Part shown: piece by piece, positions 11,436 through 21,169 of the stretch
Position numbering within the stretch: position 1 is the stretch's first letter
How the letters are laid out: each line of letters opens with the position of its first letter
Assembly (NCBI RefSeq): GCF_003597395.2
Contig: NC_133771.1
Coordinates: 124,171,783-124,235,782 of the forward strand
DNA length: 64,000 bases
Origin: Chelonoidis abingdonii
Taxonomy: Eukaryota; Chordata; Testudines; Testudinidae
Direction: 5' to 3'
Made by a program: the position numbers and the translations under genes
The notes under the pieces: generated by a model
Told to the model about the DNA's origin: nothing
Databases searched by the model: none
What the model saw: the letters and a program-made list of their open reading frames with translations, nothing else

Positions 11436-12016
11436 ATTAAAATGTGCTGTAGATTTTGTTACATTAATATTAAGGAAGAAATTATATGCTTAATGTGTCT
11501 GGGTTTCGGTTTTTTTGCTGTTGTTGGATGCATGGAATTGAGACTTTCTCAAGAAAGGTTTCACCATTGGTCTAGTATTTCTGCATCGTTTCTCATTTCG
11601 TGTTGCATGTAGGGAAGAAAAGAGCTCTTTTTTTTAATTATTATTTGCATCTTTTAGGCAGTCTGTTGTATTCTAGGTAAATTTATATACTGTCCATTTA
11701 ACATTAATTGAAGTCACACACACATTTCAAGAGATAATTATACGCATTTGCTGAGTAATACATCCACTCTCATGAGAGGAAAATATTTATTTGGAATTTG
11801 TTGACTTTTGATGGGATAGGAAAAGTCAATTATAAAATAAAAAACCAAAATATTAAGTGGCACCAAACAGTCCAATATTTCCAAAGTATACTTATGCTGA
11901 TAACTTTGTCAGTCATTTAGGACAGATTTTACTGTGTCCTAGGTAACATTAATTCAAGTAACTAGTTGTTTGTTAAATTCCCTCAACTGCACCCCCATCT
12001 CCCACTACATGTAGCT

Positions 12017-12315
12017 GAAGGCATGTCTACACACCCCTTCAGTTCGGACTAAGGGGGTACAAATAGAATGTGTACTGAAGTGCTGTGCTGTAATTCCCCT
12101 GTGTGGACACTATGTACATGAATTGAAAGGTCCTGAGTTTGCACTAATGTAGTCCTCTTTGAAGGACTTTGAAGAGGACTACATTAGTGCAAACTTAAGA
12201 CCTTGAAGTTTGAACATGCAGCATCCCACGAGGGACTTGCAGCACAGCACTTTTATGTGGACTGCTGTTCCCACTCCTTTTATGTGAACTCCAAGGTCGT
12301 GTAGACATGCCCTCA
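12017..12315. mobile_element. Foldback MITE with a perfect 23-bp central hairpin
   Basis: The outer ends gcatgtctacac (12021-12032) and gtgtagacatgc (12299-12310) are inverted repeats. In the middle, 12137-12159 is the exact reverse complement of 12172-12194, with a 12-nt loop. The pairing extends outward with mismatches to about 12126 and 12205. A partial related copy lies at 33900-34005. Confidence 0.8.
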
Positions 12316-12379
12316 ATGTCACTGTGCTATTGTAAGATGTTCCAGCGGCTTCTTGCCTTTTTCACAAGTTCTCACCTGT

Positions 12380-13056
12380 GAGTGGAATAGGACTCCAGTA
12401 TGAAACTGGAGAAAAGCCTGGTGAGAGTCTTTGGGTTAAGTTTAAAAGCAAGAGCAACAAGGGTGATGTGGTGAATGAGGCTTTCTTTGGACAATTAACT
12501 GAAGTTTCCAGAACACAGGCACTGGTTCTAGTGGGGGACGTCAGTCACCCTGACATCTGCTGGGAGAACAATACAGCAGTGCATAGACAATCCAGGAAGT
12601 TTTTGGAGAGTGTTGGGGACAACTTCCTGGTGCAACTACTGGAGGAACAAACCAGGGGCCATTATCATCTTGACCTGCTGCTTACCAACAGGGAAGAATT
12701 GGTAGGGGAAGTAGAAGTGGGTGACAACTTGAGCAGCAGTGACCATGAGATGGTTGAGTTCAGGATCCTCACAAAAGGAAGAAAGGAGAGTTAGCAAAAT
12801 ACAGACCCTGGACTTCAGAAAAGCAGACTTTGACTCCCTTAGGGAACTGATGGGCAGGATCCCATGGGAAGCTAATATGAGGGGGAAAGGAGTCCAGGAA
12901 AGCTGGCTGTATTTTAAAGAAGCCTTATTGAGGGCACAGAAACAAACCATCCCGGGGTGCAGAAAGAATGGCAAATATGGCAGGTGACCAGTTTGGCTTA
13001 ACAGTGAAATTTTCGGTGAGCTTAAACCCAAAAAGGAAGCTTACAAGAAGTGGAAA
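12380..13056 (+). pseudogene. CR1 LINE ORF2, endonuclease region, frameshifted and cut by the assembly gap
   Basis: CR1 is a non-LTR retrotransposon with an apurinic endonuclease and reverse transcriptase. Seen: ESLWVKFKSKSNKGD, then LVLVGDVSHPDICWENNT (the usual GDFN is altered), LDLLLTNREELVGEVEVG, and SSDHEMVEFRIL with the catalytic SDH. A frameshift near 12780 moves to IQTLDFRKADFDSLRELMG and WLYFKEALLRAQKQTIP. Stops follow, then KKEAYKKWK and the N gap. The continuation is best matched by the reverse complement of sequence ending near 17285. Confidence 0.85.
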
Positions 13057-13081
13057 NNNNNNNNNNNNNNNNNNNNNNNNN
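13057..13081. other. Assembly gap of 25 N
   Basis: Twenty-five N in a row. A fixed 25-N gap next to error-rich sequence is what some long-read gap-filling tools leave when a fill does not join cleanly (inference). Confidence 0.95.
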
Positions 13082-15140
13082 AAGAGAGAGATAGGAGGGA
13101 AGATAAAATACATTGGATGAAAACCTGAGTGGAGTAAAATTTTGGGAATGGTGCGACGAGGCGACACTAATGACATGCCAGGACTCCTGAGGGAGTAAAA
13201 ACACAACTAACATTAGAGTCTAAACACTCTATGGGGGGAGAGATCTTCAAAGTCTGAGCTATTATCCATCCAGGTCCTCACCACAAGGCGGCCACGGCTC
13301 TACCCTAACGACTCCGCTCCTAAGCTTCTCGAGGTCAAGAATGAAACAGATCGAGCAGGGAGCACGTTTGGGGATCAATTTATGAGACATGATAAATCAA
13401 TCCCCAAAGACGATGAAGAGAACTAATGCAAAGAGTGAACTGCTGAGGGAAAGAACCCTAGAGGACATGTCAGACTTCCATAATAAGTTTTGATACATAC
13501 ACCCTTACTATTTATAGTAAAAAGGAATTATATATAAACACTTTAAATAAAGTTCCTAGCAAATATACCACTAGATAACACATGTAACACCAACCCATCA
13601 CACCATCCACAGTTAAATAAGTACTAGTACTTATTTATACTCCTTCATCCCACGCAGAAAGCACTATAAAATGGACTTACCTAATCACACTAACCAACAT
13701 ACCACGTCGTAACTACTGGGTTGCGTAAATATACACAGCATTGTACATGTCTAACTACGAGTAGAGATAAGTGTAATAGATGTAGCGAAGTATCCTTGAA
13801 AAGCAAGGCTCCTCTTACAACTAAACTAAAATATTCACGAAGAGGATTCTCCAAGTACTGTTGATTCAATTTTATTTGTGAGTGAGTTAGGAATGTCAAA
13901 CACTGTCACACACTTCAAAGAGCGCTCTACAAAAATCTCTATTGACCTTCAAACTGGCACGACTTTAACAATGCAAAAGACATGCCACCTGATGCAACAC
14001 GTGTGGATAACACCAACTGTAGAACAATACCAGCTGTACGAATTATTTGTAATTTCTTTATGTGAAGTTATTGTTGTGCGAGTTTGTGACTCGAGATTGC
14101 TTGTATGTGCTCTCCTAAAAAACTGTTTGCCCTTGCGATCATGCAGACACAAGAGCTTCAATGAACATAGCTGGATAAAAAGTTGGTCTGGCAGAAATTT
14201 AGCAAAACTGACACACATTTTATCATAAAATCGTGAAAGGACAACGACCCGGGGTGAAAAATCTTGTCAACTTGCTTCTCCTTTTTACATATTCGTTAGG
14301 CAAAAGTGTAAATCTGCCCATATGAATAAACTAAGTTTTCCACAATCCAATCCCAAGCGGGTAGTGTGGTGTGAGTTGGTTTTTGAGTTTTATAATAGCG
14401 AAAACTGTCATGTTGTTGTGTATATTCTGGGGGCAAAAACTCTAGTTTTGTAAAAAGCAAGCATTCTAGAGGCATAACAGAAAAAGACTTTGGCTTATTG
14501 CAGAGCAGTGTAATAAAGAATGACGTTTTGGCCACTGCTTGTGAGTGATGCAATATACTTTTCACCATATCTATATATAGCAAGACCATCTCACACATAA
14601 TTAGTGGGCAGTTTGGAAGGCTATAAGGCTCACAGAAATTTAAAGCAGGAACGTCAAGTGAATTATGGCAGCCTCCGACCTTTTCTGTGTGTTAGCTCAG
14701 TCGGTTCCAAAACTTTTTTATTGATGACCCCTCTCACACAGGCAAGCCTTTGGAGCATCAGCCCCCCTTATAGAATTAACATATGGGTGGGGAACTTAAT
14801 TTAATGTCAGAAGGTGTACCCAGTAGCTGATCTGTTAAAAACGCAAAGATGTCTGTGGCACTGATAGATATATGATACGTATTGGAGCATGAGCTTTCGA
14901 TGCGTGGATAATCAATTCGAGTCGGATGCCATCACAGTATCACTGGCGACGGCCCCTGAGGATCGCGGCACTCCAGTTGAAACCCCTGTGGACTAAACTG
15001 TCTCTCAGCCTGAAGTCAGAAGCGACCAATATGAATCATAGAAGATTAGGTGTTTGAAGAGACCTCAGACGAGGTCTGCTATCACATCCCCTCTCAAAGG
15101 AAGGACCAAACAACCAAACTAAATTATTCCAGCCGGGGTA
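13082..15140 (-). repeat. Error-rich inverted copy of 17290-19500
   Basis: Read in reverse complement, this stretch follows the downstream sequence in order. Examples are tgccaggactcctgagggag against 19387-19406, gtttggggatcaatttat against 19144-19165, accccgg...tcttgtcaactt against 18140-18160, cagaaatttaaagcaggaa against 17780-17800, and gaatcatagaagattagg against 17385-17410. Differences are dominated by single-base gains and losses, which is unlike old duplication. Open frames here are not genes. Confidence 0.85.
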
Positions 15141-17285
15141 TTGTACAAGCCAGGCCTTAAAAACCTCTAAGGAGGATCCACACCATACCCTAGGTAATAT
15201 ATACTATTCCAGTTGCTGCAATACTATCCACCTAGTGAAACCAGTGTCCTAATAATCTCAGACTTAGAACTTCCCCACTGCACAATTGAGAGCACCATTT
15301 GTCCTTGTTCTGTCACTGCCACCAGCCAACAGCGGATGCCGAAGCTTCTCCTTTTTGGAAACATGCCCCCTTAGATTAAGTGATGGAAGCTGCTATCAAA
15401 TCCCTCTCACTCTCTCTTTCTTGCAGACAAACAATCCGTTCCTCAGCCTCTCCTCGTAAGTCAATGTGCCTCCAGCCTCCTGGATCATCTTGCTTGCTGC
15501 TCCACTGGACTCCTCCAATTTGCCACATCCTTTCCTGTAGATGGGGGGCTCCATAAACTGGACACAATACCTAAGCCAGATTTGCATCACCACCTAGTGC
15601 AACGGAAAAGCGAGTGGAGAAAAATAACACTCATTTCTCACTTCTAATATTTACTGGTTAAATGGCTCCTAATACCAAATGCAACTGCTCTAATTGCTGG
15701 GTGGCATCTTACTTCTTGGTCAAGCAATATTGCGTTACACGCTATTTATTTATAATATTATTTTTAACTGACTCATATGATTCCTACTCCTAATTTCCAT
15801 TTGAATATGTCCTCTTAGGTCCGTTTTCCTGTCAGACTGCTATGCTATGTCTATGATTTCCCACAAGCCTCAGTTAGCAGTGCATTTTGGGATTCTTTTT
15901 CCCTCTCTATATGTAGATTTCATCAATTCCGCTTGTTGATCTTCTATCAGATTTTGCTTTTTGGCCTCCAAGTATCCTTCGTCCAGGATTGCATAGGTCT
16001 TACTTCTGGGATATCTACTATCCCTACCTAAGATGTCTCTTCGCGACTCTTATATCTCCCCCTATCTTGCTAGTTTGTCACTGACTTGCTTGATTGGTGC
16101 TATCTGAGCCTCCTATCAAATGCCATCAGCCATTTCAATTAATAGATGTGGAATCAATAAACAGGTCCCGTTAGGTCAACTACTAAACCCCTGGGGTTAC
16201 GTGGGACTTGATACCTTTTTGGTGCTGTCCAATTGCTTAGATTAGATTCCTGAACAATCTAATGTCTCCTTTCTTAATATCATCTTTATTATTTTCTATT
16301 TTTCATTTTTACTTGTCCTAATCTCATACTATTTTAAGATTTGCTGGCAGAAATCGGTGGGATTGAACTTCAGCAATATATGTTTGCTCCTAATCAAAAG
16401 TATTATATTTTTCACTATATCTTTGTCTCTCTTCGTATATATCTATATAGCATATTTATTATCTATATATAGATAATTCAAGTTGATCAAGTTTGCATTA
16501 TCTTGTCTCCTTGTGAATTCATGTGACCATTTCCTGATCACTGTTCTCTCTCTCCAATGTTGCTTCAAAATGGGTTTCTGAGGTAACTGCTTTCCTTATG
16601 ATTTTTATTCGCAGGGTCTTCGCAGGACATTTCTCCTTTCTCGGTTTCTATCTTTCTATCTCTTCGTTTTTAAAATATTAGCGTGTTTCATATCTTTTCT
16701 TTTTAATCTTATTGGGATCTCTTTTTTTTCTCCTCTTCTATATTCACTGATTTTTTTATTTCTAAGTCGTATAAATTGCTCTGCAATGCATCAGTGCATG
16801 CTCCAATGGCTCTGCGAATCACATCAGCTCAATGCCCCAGCACCCTCGCGATGCATTTACTCTGGTACCCATGGACCTGCGCATTATCTATTAAATAGTC
16901 TTTAACCGCTGTGTCTTTCACACACCTGAGGGCTGCTCACCTCTCTCTCTTCATATATGTTGTTCAGGGGCCACATAATGGGAGACTGGACTGCTATGTG
17001 AAGACCGGAGAGCACAAAAGAAGCACTAAGTAAATCTTCTACATTTTTAGTTCCAATCATTTGTCACCTAGTTTGCCTCTCCACAATTTAGATTAAACGG
17101 TCTCATATTTCACCCGCCCACTTATTCTCTGTGCTAACATACCTTTAAAACCCTTACTTTTATCCTTATCAACAGACCTTATGCTAAAGCATAGCTAACG
17201 AGGGCCAGTGTGTGTGTTTGGCTTCCTGATTCAAACCGTCTAGCGCAATGATTCAGCAATTTATACTCCTCTAGTGCATCTGACT
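15033..17285 (-). pseudogene. CR1 LINE 3' half, inverted and error-rich
   Basis: Reverse-strand CR1 is recognisable from its 3' end (agaatcatagaag..., gaagagacctc) at 15033. It continues through ccaggccttaaaaacctcta, tggactcctccaatttg and ggacacaatac at about 15140-15570, then the RT region (cccctgggg..acttgatacc near 16190, gcttcaaaatgg near 16563, tgagggctgctcacct near 16928, tgtgctaacatacct near 17131) to about 17285. That last point adjoins, in CR1 order, the + strand CR1 that stops at 13056. The orientation therefore appears reversed relative to its neighbours. Confidence 0.8.
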
Positions 17286-17410
17286 AGGGAACGTGTCCAA
17301 AGTTTCCCCAGGGCTGGGATAATTTAGTTGGTGTTGGTCCTTCTTTGAGCAGGGGATTGGACTAGATGACCTCCTGAGGTCTCTTCCAACCCTAATCTTC
17401 TATGATTCTT
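17286..17410 (+). repeat. CR1 LINE 3' terminus
   Basis: ggctgggataatttagttgg, ggggattggactagatgacc and tcttccaaccctaatcttct lead to tatgattctt, the typical CR1 3' end with its short ATTCTATG-like terminal repeat. It is clean, unlike the copy at 15033, and likely the true 3' end of the CR1 that starts at 12380. Confidence 0.85.
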
Positions 17411-17434
17411 TGACTTCTGCTTCCAGGTGAGAAC

Positions 17435-17739
17435 AGTTAACACAGGGGTTCTCAAACTGGGAGTCGCGATCCTCAGGGGGTCGCCAGGTGATTACATGTA
17501 TGCATCCGACGAAGTGGATATCCACCCACGAAAGCTCATGCTCCAATACGTCTGTTAGTCTATAAGGTGCCACAGGACTCTTTGCTGTTTTTACAGATCC
17601 AGACTAACATGGGTACCCCTCTGACATTAAATTAAAGTATCCCCACCATTGTTAATTTATAAGGGGGGGCTGATGCTCAAAGGCTTGCTGTGTGAGAGGG
17701 GTCATCAATACAAAAAGTTTGAAAACCACTGAGCTAACA
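17435..17739 (+). mobile_element. hAT MITE carrying a nested Penelope tail
   Basis: The ends are caggggttctcaaactggg at 17443 and aaagtttgaaaaccactg ending at 17731. Flanks agttaaca (17435-17442) and agctaaca (17732-17739) form an 8-bp target duplication with one change, as expected for hAT. The MITE is interrupted by a PLE tail. Confidence 0.8.
17499..17625 (+). repeat. Penelope family B tail nested in the hAT MITE
   Basis: tgcatccgacgaagtgg, ccacccacgaaagctcatgc, gtctataaggtgccacagga, ttacagatccagactaacat. The GAAA box of the hammerhead core is kept, and the CUGANGA box reads CCGACGA. Confidence 0.75.
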
Positions 17740-19087
17740 CACAGAAAAGGCTGGAGAGCTGCCATAACTTCTACTTGACTTCCTGCTTAAATTTCTGTGA
17801 GCCTATAGCCCTTCCAACTGCCCACTATTATGTGTGGATGGCTGATATATAGATATGTGAAAATATTTGCATCACTCACAAAGCCAGTGCAAAACTCATT
17901 CTTTACACTGGCTCTGCAAAAGCAAAGTCTTTTGCTGTTTTGCCTTAGAATGCTTGCTTTTGTGCACAAAACTAGATTTTTGCCCAGAAATACACAAAAA
18001 TGGCAGTTTTGCCTATTAAAAACAAAAAACCAACCACACCACACACACACCACCTGGGATGGATTTGTGGAAAAACTTCAGTTTTATTAATTGGCAGAAT
18101 CTTACAATTTTTGCTAAAGAAATATGTAAAAGGCAGAAGTGACAAGATTTCACCCCGGAGTGTTGTCACCTGTATATTTTTGTAAAATGTCAAGTTTGCT
18201 AAATTCTGCAGACCTAACTTTTATCATGTTCATTGACTTGTGTGTTCATGATGCAAGGCCACAGTTTTTAGGAAGCACAAACAAGCAATCGATCCTAAAT
18301 AGCACAACAATAACTTCCACATAAAAGAATTACAAATTACTTCTAACAGTGGATTAGTCTTTCATTTCTTTCAAAATGGGAAAAGCTTTCAATTGTTCTT
18401 AAATCAAAGGGTAATTGATCCAACACTTGTGGATCCTTGTACAGGAACAATAGGCTTTTCATAATTTGCATTCAAAGTCATGCCAGTTTGAGAGGCTCAA
18501 TAGAGCATTTTGTAGAAGCAGCTCTTTTAGAATGTGACATGTTGGACAGCTTAATAAGTTGGTTGCAATTCCTAACAATACAAAATAAAATTGAATCAAC
18601 AGTACTGGGAATTTTGTTTAGGGGCAAGACAGTTTGTGAAGAGAGAGCCTTGCTTTTCAACGGATACTTCACTAACAATGCTATGTGACAAACCGAGTTG
18701 TACAGGTCTCTACTGTAGTAGACAATATGACTGTACACAATAGCTGAGTCTAGCTACTCTATATTCAACAAGTACGTGTAAATCAATTAATTTTTTAATA
18801 ACTAGTAAGTTTCCATTTTATTTGCTCATCTGGATGAACAGGGAGTTAAATAAGTAGCTCCCTACTTATTAAACTGAGGATACATCTTTTATACTGTACC
18901 TTTGTTTTCCTTGCAATTCCTGCGTCTTCATCTAAGCACCTCTTATTTAAGTGAATTAGCTTTATTCCTTTTACTATAAATGTAAAGGGACTAATTCCAA
19001 AACACTAACCTTGAATCAAAAAACCTTATTATGGAAGCTCACACTCAGTGAGTCCTCAAGTACAAGGCTCAGCAGTTCACTCTTGCA
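17740..19087. other. Intron sequence duplicated by the inverted fill
   Basis: Clean AT-rich intron with a (CA)-rich stretch near 18034-18050. Its only notable feature is the noisy inverted counterpart at about 13430-14840. No gene was recognised. Confidence 0.55.
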
Positions 19088-19089
19088 CT

Positions 19090-19322
19090 TAGAGTATGTC
19101 CACACTACCCGCCGGATCAGTCTATTGGGGATTGATTTATCATGTCTCAATAAATTGATCCCCAAACGTGCTCCCCGTCGACTCTGGAACTCCGCCAGAG
19201 CGAGAAGCGGAAGCGGAGTCGAAGGGAGAGCCGTGGCCTTTGATCCCGCGCCGTGAGGACTGGAGGTAAGTCGATTTAAGATGCGTTGACTTCAGCTATG
19301 CGCCCCTAGTGTAGACCAGGCC
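19090..19322. repeat. MITE-like repeat with CpG-rich core (copy 2)
   Basis: Ends gagtatgtccacacta and agtgtagaccaggcctta. Core tgctccccgtcgactctgga, ccgtgaggactggaggtaag. Same family as 3830-4125. Confidence 0.75.
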
Positions 19323-20285
19323 TTATTAGAAAGTGTGAAGTGAGAAGCTAACTGAATATGCCCAAAACAGTGGGTGGGTCTCGCTCCCTCAGGAGTCCTG
19401 GCAGGTGCAGAATAGTGTAGCCTGTCAGAACAACCTAATGTTTCCCTTCCTCACTCAGGTGCTGTGAGCATAAATTCATCCATGTATTTAAATTCCTCAG
19501 ACTGCATGGTGATGACCTTAGAAAATCTTATACAAGAATACCCACAATATAAGATCCTGTAAAGCAGTTTGCTTAATTAAGCATCACTAACAGTGCCCTA
19601 TTAATAAAGGAATGTTCTATAATTGGTCCCACACCAATAGTTTGCTCTGGGGGATGCAGTGCTCTAAAACTTTCCATATACTTGATAAATCATCAGGTAT
19701 AAAATAGTCTCAGAAGGGAGTCGTAGGGGACTGCGGAAGACTGTGTCACAGCCTAGCTAGGATGTCTCCGCTTTCTCGGCAGCCTTGTGAAAAGCCCCTG
19801 CTTGCTAAGTGGCCGGTCATTGTAGGACACAGCATGCCAGTTATAACTTGCTTTTAACTGGTTGAAACCAGTTTGTATGGCCTTAGGCCAAAGGGCGGAC
19901 ATAGCCTGTGGGAAGTCCCTTTTTGCATATGTATGAGTTGCTTTTGTATTGACATGTATATATTAGCTGTAGCTCCAGTCCCGGTGGTGGACTCCAACAC
20001 GGCGAGCTTGGAGCTTCTGGTGCTGGGTTCCCTGCCAAGTGACAGCAACCGCCCTCCCGGGCCGCCGTTGCGAGTGGTGCACTTGCCTTCATTAAAGCCA
20101 AATAACTCACAGTGTGTGTGGGCCTCGTTCTTGAGGGAGGCATAAGCACTTACAGGAGTGCTTATAAGCATTGAGCCGCTGACCCTATAGAGTCTAGACC
20201 TGGTGTCTTCCTGAAAAGTGGCTTGCATACATGTTAAAAGGAAAGGATTATTCACTAGGTGGCTGCAGAAGAAAGCGTGAAACAT
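19323..20285. other. Intron; a possible LTR-like fragment at about 19720-20200
   Basis: Most of the stretch shows nothing. 19720-20200 has a GC-rich block ending cattaaagccaaataactca, which resembles the end of an LTR (a poly(A)-like signal after a GC-rich leader). No partner LTR or coding sequence is seen, so this is weak. Confidence 0.25.
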
Positions 20286-20289
20286 ATCT

Positions 20290-21165
20290 GAAGTACAAAA
20301 CAAGGCAGGGTCCAGTGGCAAACTTAAGACTAAAAAGATTCCAGTTTAGGCATAACATTTCATGAGTTAAAAACTGCACTCTTCAGATGCAATGAAGTGA
20401 AAATTACAGATACAGGCATAAAGTCTTTGCACATGAAGAGAAGGGAGACATTCCAAGTGAGAAACCAGTGTGGACGGGCCAATTCATCAGGGTGAGTGTA
20501 GTCAACCCAATAATTGATGAGGATGGGTCAATACCAAGAGAGGAAAAATTGCTTTTGTAGTGAGCTAGCCACTCCCAGTTCCTGTTCAAGCCCAAATTAA
20601 TGGTGTTAAATCTGCAAATTAATTGTAGCTCTGCAGTTTCTCTTTGAAGTTTGTTTTTGAAGTTTTTTTGGTGAAACATGGCTACTTTTAAATCTGTTAT
20701 TGAGTGTCCAGGGAGATTGAAGCGTTCTCCTACTGGCTTTTGTATGTTACCATTCCTGATGTCTGATTTGTGTCCATTTATTCTTTTAGGTAGAGACTGT
20801 CCAGTTTGGCCAATGTACATGGCAGAGGGGCACTGTAGGCACGCGACGACATATATCACATTAGTAGATGTGCAGATGAATGAGCCCCCGATGGTGTGGC
20901 TGATGTGGTTGGGTCCTCTGATGGCGTTGCTAGAGTAGATATGGGGACAGAGTAGGCAACAGGGTTTGTTACAGGGGTTGGTTCCTGGATTAGTGTTCTG
21001 TGATGTGTAGTTGCTGGCGAGTACTTGCTTCAGGCTGGCAGGAGGGCTGTCTAAGCAAGGACTGGCATGCCTCCCAAGGTCTGTGAGAGTGAGGGATCGT
21101 TTTCCAGGATAGATTGTGTTTCTGTGGATACAGACTAACATGGCTTCCCCTCTGCTATCTTAGGT
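20290..21165 (-). pseudogene. Penelope-like element 3' part: GIY-YIG endonuclease and hammerhead-like tail
   Basis: An open minus-strand frame (20404-21141, 245 codons) encodes the PLE linker and endonuclease. Cys-rich linker (NPCNKPCCLLCPH, residues about 55-67), then the GIY-YIG nuclease: VIYVVACLQC with VIY in place of GIY at 95-97, YIG at 109-111, Arg120, GHKSDI at 123-128, LPGHS at 143-147 and QRETAEL near 166-172. The frame is intact but 5'-truncated: its first residues come from an inverted tail copy (reverse complement of gtggatacagactaacatgg at 21124-21143). The tail beyond the stop, 20290-20400, has CTGAAGA (complement of 20380-20386) and GAAA (complement of 20358-20361), both core boxes of a hammerhead ribozyme. 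The RT domain is absent. Confidence 0.85.
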
Positions 21166-21169
21166 ACAA

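Noticed and set aside
11426..11612. Frame running on from the 49-nt exon
   Set aside because: It is readthrough into the U12 intron. The residues after the exon do not resemble ZDHHC14, whereas the sequence at 23673 does.
13878..14228. Open frame of 116 codons after the assembly gap
   Set aside because: It lies in the error-rich inverted copy of 17740-18400. Its clean counterpart has no matching frame, so it is not a gene.
13082..19500. A biological giant palindrome in the intron
   Set aside because: Arm differences are mostly indels, an N gap adjoins, and CR1 continuity is restored only if the segment is inverted. An assembly fault explains all three.
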